Positions 7,304 to 7,355 of a DNA stretch of 7,355 bases are shown here, piece after piece. The notes beneath the pieces were generated by a model. That model made no database searches and was not told where the DNA came from. It saw only the letters and a program-made list of their open reading frames with translations. Each line of letters begins with the position of its first letter. Positions within the stretch are counted from its first letter, which is position 1. Both the position numbers and the translations under genes were made by a program. Source of the DNA: Bacteroidales bacterium (GTDB taxonomy: Bacteria; Bacteroidota; Bacteroidia; Bacteroidales; JAOZMU01); assembly GCA_029934165.1 (NCBI GenBank), contig JAOZMU010000159.1, positions 1-7,355 of the forward strand, given 5' to 3'.

Positions 7304-7353
7304 TTAGACTTTGGACAAAATTATTAAAACTAATAAATAATAATCAATTAATA
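7304..7353 (-). repeat. Right arm of 50-bp terminal inverted repeat
   Basis: This is the perfect reverse complement of bases 1-50. Two further bases (AT) follow to the window end. Read on the minus strand it carries the same promoter-like sequence as the left arm: TTG (7345-7347) and TAATTTTG (7316-7323), pointing leftward towards the helicase gene. If used, it would give a leader of roughly 700 bases. Confidence 0.9.
7316..7347 (-). promoter_or_regulatory. Promoter-like sequence in the right arm, facing the helicase gene
   Basis: This is the duplicate of the tricorn-gene promoter candidate: TTG, 21-base spacer, TAATTTTG, on the minus strand. It points into the window, so both ends would fire inward. 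It is about 700 bases from the helicase ATG, too far for a typical leader, so a role in helicase expression is speculative. It would be meaningless if the right end is an artefact. Confidence 0.3.
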
Positions 7354-7355
7354 AT

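Larger units (their letters stand above)
6589..7355. other. AT-rich region upstream of the helicase gene, no gene found
   Basis: About 770 bases are strongly AT-rich, with stop codons frequent in all frames. The longest frame (6572-6829, +) starts antisense inside the helicase gene and encodes a low-complexity Phe/Leu/Ile/Lys-rich peptide; I do not accept it as a gene. The region holds a 36-bp direct repeat pair, a heptamer microrepeat, a hairpin-forming element with the TACGGAGC core, a weak 15-bp inverted repeat, and the right arm of the terminal repeat. No good TAnnTTTG match is visible close to the helicase start. The best match on the minus strand lies in the right terminal arm, about 700 bases upstream. 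Confidence 0.75.

Overview
The window looks like a piece of a Bacteroidetes (Bacteroidota) genome. This rests on AT-rich DNA with very AT-rich intergenic sequence, a Bacteroides-type promoter match (TTG, 21-bp spacer, TAnnTTTG) ahead of the first gene, A-rich leaders without a strong Shine-Dalgarno, a secreted tricorn-type protease typical of the phylum, and intergenic palindromes with a TACGGAGC/GCTCCGTA core that I recall from many Bacteroidetes genomes. The assignment is by family resemblance only; there is no rRNA or other marker here.

Layout. Positions 1-50 are one arm of a perfect 50-bp inverted repeat whose other arm is at 7304-7353, so the window is bracketed by the same sequence in opposite orientation. 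The left arm contains the likely promoter of gene 1. Gene 1 (64-3300, + strand) encodes a complete 1078-aa tricorn-family protease: signal peptide, two beta-propeller regions, a PDZ domain and an S41-type serine protease core. A 543-bp convergent intergenic region (3301-3843) holds a MITE- or REP-like inverted-repeat element and a second, longer imperfect palindrome. Gene 2 (3844-6588, - strand) encodes a complete large superfamily 1 helicase of the UPF1/DNA2 type with a small Vsr-like/PD-(D/E)XK-type domain at its C-terminus. The remaining roughly 770 bp (6589-7355) show no convincing gene. They contain a 36-bp direct repeat pair, a third intergenic palindrome, a heptamer microrepeat and the right arm of the terminal repeat.

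The two genes are tail-to-tail and nothing in the sequence ties them into one pathway. The first should act in the periplasm on peptides. The second should act on nucleic acid in the cytoplasm and is the only candidate here for a defence or DNA/RNA-processing role, as a stand-alone single-gene system. The most unusual feature is the architecture of the ends. The right-hand 88 bases consist almost entirely of two segments found elsewhere in the window, joined with no gap. This could be a real inverted or mobile structure, or an amplification or assembly fold-back artefact; the sequence alone cannot decide.
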